A program made the translations under genes and the position numbers. The notes under the pieces were generated by a model. It did no database searches. It had not been told where the DNA came from and worked only from the letters and a program-made list of their open reading frames with translations. Positions 61,290 to 64,000 of a stretch of DNA of 64,000 nucleotides are shown here, piece after piece. The stretch spans positions 129,131-193,130 of the forward strand of contig NZ_JAMXEX010000010.1 in the NCBI RefSeq assembly GCF_025370775.1. The letters run 5' to 3'. How positions within the stretch are numbered: the first letter of the stretch is position 1; each line of letters begins with the position of its first letter. This DNA comes from Ancylothrix sp. D3o (lineage in GTDB: Bacteria > Cyanobacteriota > Cyanobacteriia > Cyanobacteriales > Oscillatoriaceae).

Positions 61290-62959
61290 GCATCATACAC
61301 ATTAGTCAAATAGAGGCCAAGCTCAAATCTCTTTTTGAAAACTTGATAGATATTAGTGATTTTTCCAATAAACCACCATCAGATCAAGAATCTCTTTTCC
61401 TTACTCGCGCACTTGCTGCATTTGCAATTTTGGCCATGACTGATATCACTCCAGAGCAAGCAGCAGCTTGTATAACCGATGGATATCAAGATAACGGCCT
61501 TGATGCAATTTACTTTGATGAGCTTGAAAAAACTCTATTTTTAGTACAAGCCAAGTGGCATAAGGATGGTAAAGGCAGTATTGACAGCGGAGATAGCCAT
61601 AAATTTATTCAAGGGATAAAAGATATTCTTGATGTAAGATTTGATCGCTTTAATAAAAAAATAAAAAATCGTTGGTCAGAGATTGACAAAGCTATGAATA
61701 ACACAGAGACTCGTTTTGTTATGTTACTTGCTCATACAGGTGCAGCGAAATTAAGTCCAGAAATTGAAATAATATTCAATGACTTTATGAAGGAAATTAA
61801 TGACTCCTCAGATGTTATTGAATTACAAGTTCTTCAGCAAAAAGACTTATATAGCGTGATTAAGGATGGTTTAGGCAAACCAATCAACCTAGAAGTTGTA
61901 TTAAAAGAATGGGGACAAATAAAAGAACCATTTCTTGCATACTATGGTCGTGTAGCATCCAGTGACGTTGCTAAGTGGTGGAATGATTATCATCCAAGGC
62001 TATTTGACAAAAATATTCGCTCATTTTTGAAAACAGAAATTAACCAAGGAATTATTGAATCTTTGTCATCGGAACCAGAAAACTTTTGGTATTTAAACAA
62101 CGGTATAACGGCCTTATGCAAGACAATTAAGAAAAAGCCTATAGGTGGTTCTTCAAATGATAGTAGTACATTTGTATGTGAAGATGTCACTATTGTCAAT
62201 GGTGCTCAAACAGTAGGAGCAATTGCCGCCGCAAATGCGAAATCACCTGAGAACGTGGAGCGGGCAACTGTGATGATTAAATTTATATCTCTTGAAAATT
62301 GCCCGGAAGATTTTGCCCGTCGTGTAACGCGAACAACAAATACTCAAAATCGTATTGAAAACCGAGACTTTGTTTCACTAGATCCAGAACAAGAACGGTT
62401 ACAAAATGAATTGAAGATAGACGGAATTGACTATGTTTACAAAGCAGGATATGGTCTCCCAGATACAAACAAAGGTTTTAATTTAACTGAAGCAACAGTC
62501 GCTCTTGCCTGTTACTCTAAGCTTTCCTATGCGGTACAAGCAAAAAGCGGCATAGGCGCGCTTTGGGAGGATGTCACGAAAGAACCTTATAAAGCTTTGT
62601 TTAATCCAAGCCTTTCCAGTCTTAAACTCTGGCGTCTAGTTCAGGTACATCGTGAAATTGAAAAGAGCCTAGAATTAGAAAAAAATAATTTACAAGGCAA
62701 AGAAGCAAAGTTACCTGTGCATGGAAATCGATTTTTAGCTAGACAAGTATTCAATCAACTGACCGCTATCAATTTTAATGATCCAAAAAAGTCTGTAGAA
62801 CCCCTGATTAGTGAAGTTCCCGAAGTAACTCATCGTGTAGTTGAATTAACAATTTCTGCTATTAATGAACTTTACCCCGACTCATACATTGCCAATCTTT
62901 TCAAAAATGTTACAAAATGCCAAGAAATTGAAGATTGGATTAAATCACATTGGACGTAA
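61286..62959 (+). CDS. AIPR family protein with nuclease-like N terminus, candidate phage-resistance gene
   Basis: A 557-residue protein. The AIPR domain hallmark is WYLNNGITALC and VTIVNGAQTVGAI, with NTQNRIENRDFVSLDPEQERLQ. AIPR was named for abortive-infection phage resistance. In the N-terminal part, GYQDNGLDAIYF and LFLVQAKW (D73, Q88, K90) match a restriction-endonuclease-like core with the D...QxK variant. It stands alone next to a PIN toxin-antitoxin pair on the other strand. Defence function is inferred. Confidence 0.82.
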   Translation: MSIIHISQIEAKLKSLFENLIDISDFSNKPPSDQESLFLTRALAAFAILAMTDITPEQAAACITDGYQDNGLDAIYFDELEKTLFLVQAKWHKDGKGSIDSGDSHKFIQGIKDILDVRFDRFNKKIKNRWSEIDKAMNNTETRFVMLLAHTGAAKLSPEIEIIFNDFMKEINDSSDVIELQVLQQKDLYSVIKDGLGKPINLEVVLKEWGQIKEPFLAYYGRVASSDVAKWWNDYHPRLFDKNIRSFLKTEINQGIIESLSSEPENFWYLNNGITALCKTIKKKPIGGSSNDSSTFVCEDVTIVNGAQTVGAIAAANAKSPENVERATVMIKFISLENCPEDFARRVTRTTNTQNRIENRDFVSLDPEQERLQNELKIDGIDYVYKAGYGLPDTNKGFNLTEATVALACYSKLSYAVQAKSGIGALWEDVTKEPYKALFNPSLSSLKLWRLVQVHREIEKSLELEKNNLQGKEAKLPVHGNRFLARQVFNQLTAINFNDPKKSVEPLISEVPEVTHRVVELTISAINELYPDSYIANLFKNVTKCQEIEDWIKSHWT

Positions 62960-63023
62960 AATATTATTTTTTATAAAGTTAGGACTTAGTTACTAACCAT
63001 AAACCCGCCACCAAACACCAAAA

Positions 63024-64000
63024 ATGCAAAACCAACAAAACCTAAACCTACCAACAATGGGATGTGGCACCTGGGCATGGGGCAACCGGCTCCTCTGGGG
63101 ATACAATCAAAACATGGACGAACAACTCCAACAAGTCTTTAACCTCTGCGTCCAAAACAACATCACCCTATTCGACACCGGCGACTCCTACGGCACCGGC
63201 AAACTCAGCGGACGTAGCGAACAACTACTCGGACAATTCACCAAACAATATCACGGCCCCAACCAAAACAACATCTGCATCGCCACAAAACTCGCACCCT
63301 ACCCCTGGAGACTAACCCGAAACTCCTTCATAAAAGCCGCAGAAAACTCATCAAAACGCATCCACAAAAACATCGACCTAGTACAAATGCACTGGTCAAC
63401 AGCCAACTACGCACCCTGGCAAGAAATCCCCCTTTTAAACGCACTTTGTGACCTCTACGAACAACAAAAAGTCAAAGCCATTGGCCTCTCAAACTACGGC
63501 CCAAAACGCCTAAAACAAATCCATAAACTCTTCAGCCAAAGAAACATCCCCATCACCACATTACAAGTACAATACTCCCTCCTTTCCACCTACCCAATCA
63601 CCCAACTAAACCTCAAAGAAACCTGCGACGAACTAGGAATAAAAATCATCGCCTACAGCCCCCTAGCCCTCGGACTACTCACCGGCAAATACACCCCAAA
63701 TACCCCCCTCCCCAAAGGAATCCGCAGCCTAGCATTTTCCCAAATGCTACCAGGAATACAACCCCTACTCAACACCATGCAAGAAATCGCCAACCACCGA
63801 AACAAAACCCTCTCACAAATCGCAATCAACTGGTGCATCAGCAAAAACACCATCCCCATCCCCGGCGCCAAAAACCTCAAACAAGCCCAAGAAAACATCG
63901 GATCACTCGGCTGGAAACTAGACCAAAACGAAATCGAAGAACTCGACAAAATCGCAGCCGGTGTCCCCAAAAAAATGATACAAAACAACTTCCAAACCAA
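63024..64000 (+). CDS. aldo/keto reductase (3' end outside the window)
   Basis: NAD(P)H-dependent carbonyl reductase with a TIM barrel. From ATG 63024: LNLPTMGCGTWAWGN, then TLFDTGDSYGTGKLSGRSEQ (catalytic D and Y), ATKLAPYPWRLT (catalytic K), LVQMHWSTANY (H), GLSNYGPKRL, QVQYSLL, IIAYSPLALGLLTGKY and IPIPGAKNLKQAQEN (cofactor phosphate). At least 325 codons are present and no stop is reached by base 64000. Codon choice is strongly A/C-biased (AAC, ACC, CTC, AAA), and the coding strand is poor in G and T. Confidence 0.9.
   Translation, partial: MQNQQNLNLPTMGCGTWAWGNRLLWGYNQNMDEQLQQVFNLCVQNNITLFDTGDSYGTGKLSGRSEQLLGQFTKQYHGPNQNNICIATKLAPYPWRLTRNSFIKAAENSSKRIHKNIDLVQMHWSTANYAPWQEIPLLNALCDLYEQQKVKAIGLSNYGPKRLKQIHKLFSQRNIPITTLQVQYSLLSTYPITQLNLKETCDELGIKIIAYSPLALGLLTGKYTPNTPLPKGIRSLAFSQMLPGIQPLLNTMQEIANHRNKTLSQIAINWCISKNTIPIPGAKNLKQAQENIGSLGWKLDQNEIEELDKIAAGVPKKMIQNNFQT

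Overview
The window comes from a filamentous cyanobacterium. The evidence is a complete psbA (photosystem II D1 protein), a fraC-fraD-fraE filament-integrity operon, and many cyanobacterial-type families (DUF4330, DUF1995, DUF3611, DUF4336, PRC-barrel/DUF2382, SLH, Uma2, DUF2281 antitoxins). No heterocyst or nitrogenase genes are present, so an Oscillatoriales-type organism is plausible, but the species cannot be named from this sequence. The octamer HIP1, common in many cyanobacteria, was not seen. A GCCGG/CCGGC-centred motif is scattered everywhere instead.

Layout. 1-14.7 kb is mostly chromosomal housekeeping: two M48 metalloproteases, a HEAT-repeat protein, a TPR/O-GlcNAc-transferase-like protein, a fluoride channel, a protein phosphatase-like enzyme, DUF1995, a cysteine desulfurase, a PlsY/PEP-synthase-like fusion and CheR. 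14.7-21.8 kb is an accessory region: a 5'-truncated DUF6883-like remnant with DUF4926, a Uma2 nuclease, a 1227-residue NACHT STAND NTPase, a toxin-antitoxin pair whose toxin has an internal stop, a degenerate second copy of the NACHT 3' end, and a VapBC-type pair. 21.9-28.1 kb holds psbA with a clear promoter and terminator, cofG, a cyclic-nucleotide phosphodiesterase-like gene, tRNA-Cys and a PAS histidine kinase. 28.5-30.6 kb holds a decayed IS630-type transposase tail beside a two-gene AAA ATPase/DUF4276 cassette, a candidate defence module.

30.6-41.1 kb holds a duplicated-domain cobalamin adenosyltransferase, fraCDE, larE, a methyltransferase, a cluster of small genes (DUF4864, orphan YgiT-type zinc finger, possible toxin-tail/immunity pair), a ferredoxin, hisZ, a J-domain/TPR protein and an inositol monophosphatase. 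41.1-50.2 kb holds a secreted nuclease, a C-terminally extended 2Fe-2S ferredoxin, tRNA-Ser, a PD-(D/E)XK nuclease, a DMT transporter with a long coiled-coil front, a frameshifted small gene, a Pit phosphate transporter and a membrane-anchored GTPase. 50.4-57.2 kb is an envelope and ion-handling cluster: SLH protein, PRC-barrel/DUF2382, a membrane protein, MscS, a DUF2254 remnant, a voltage-gated-like channel with an unusual filter, a ZIP-like membrane protein and DUF3611. 57.4-64 kb holds DUF4336, ilvA, a second PIN/DUF2281 pair, an AIPR-family protein with a nuclease-like N terminus, and an aldo/keto reductase that runs off the right edge.

Three candidate anti-phage genes or cassettes (NACHT, AAA/DUF4276, AIPR) each lie next to toxin-antitoxin genes or gene debris, which fits small turnover hotspots within an otherwise stable chromosome. 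Between genes, a dispersed repeat (CTGCGGTTAA / GCGGGCATCCTGCC type) recurs at least eight times. It has apparently supplied or extended reading-frame starts at two genes. A set of hairpins sharing an AAACCCGGTTTCT-like core also recurs.
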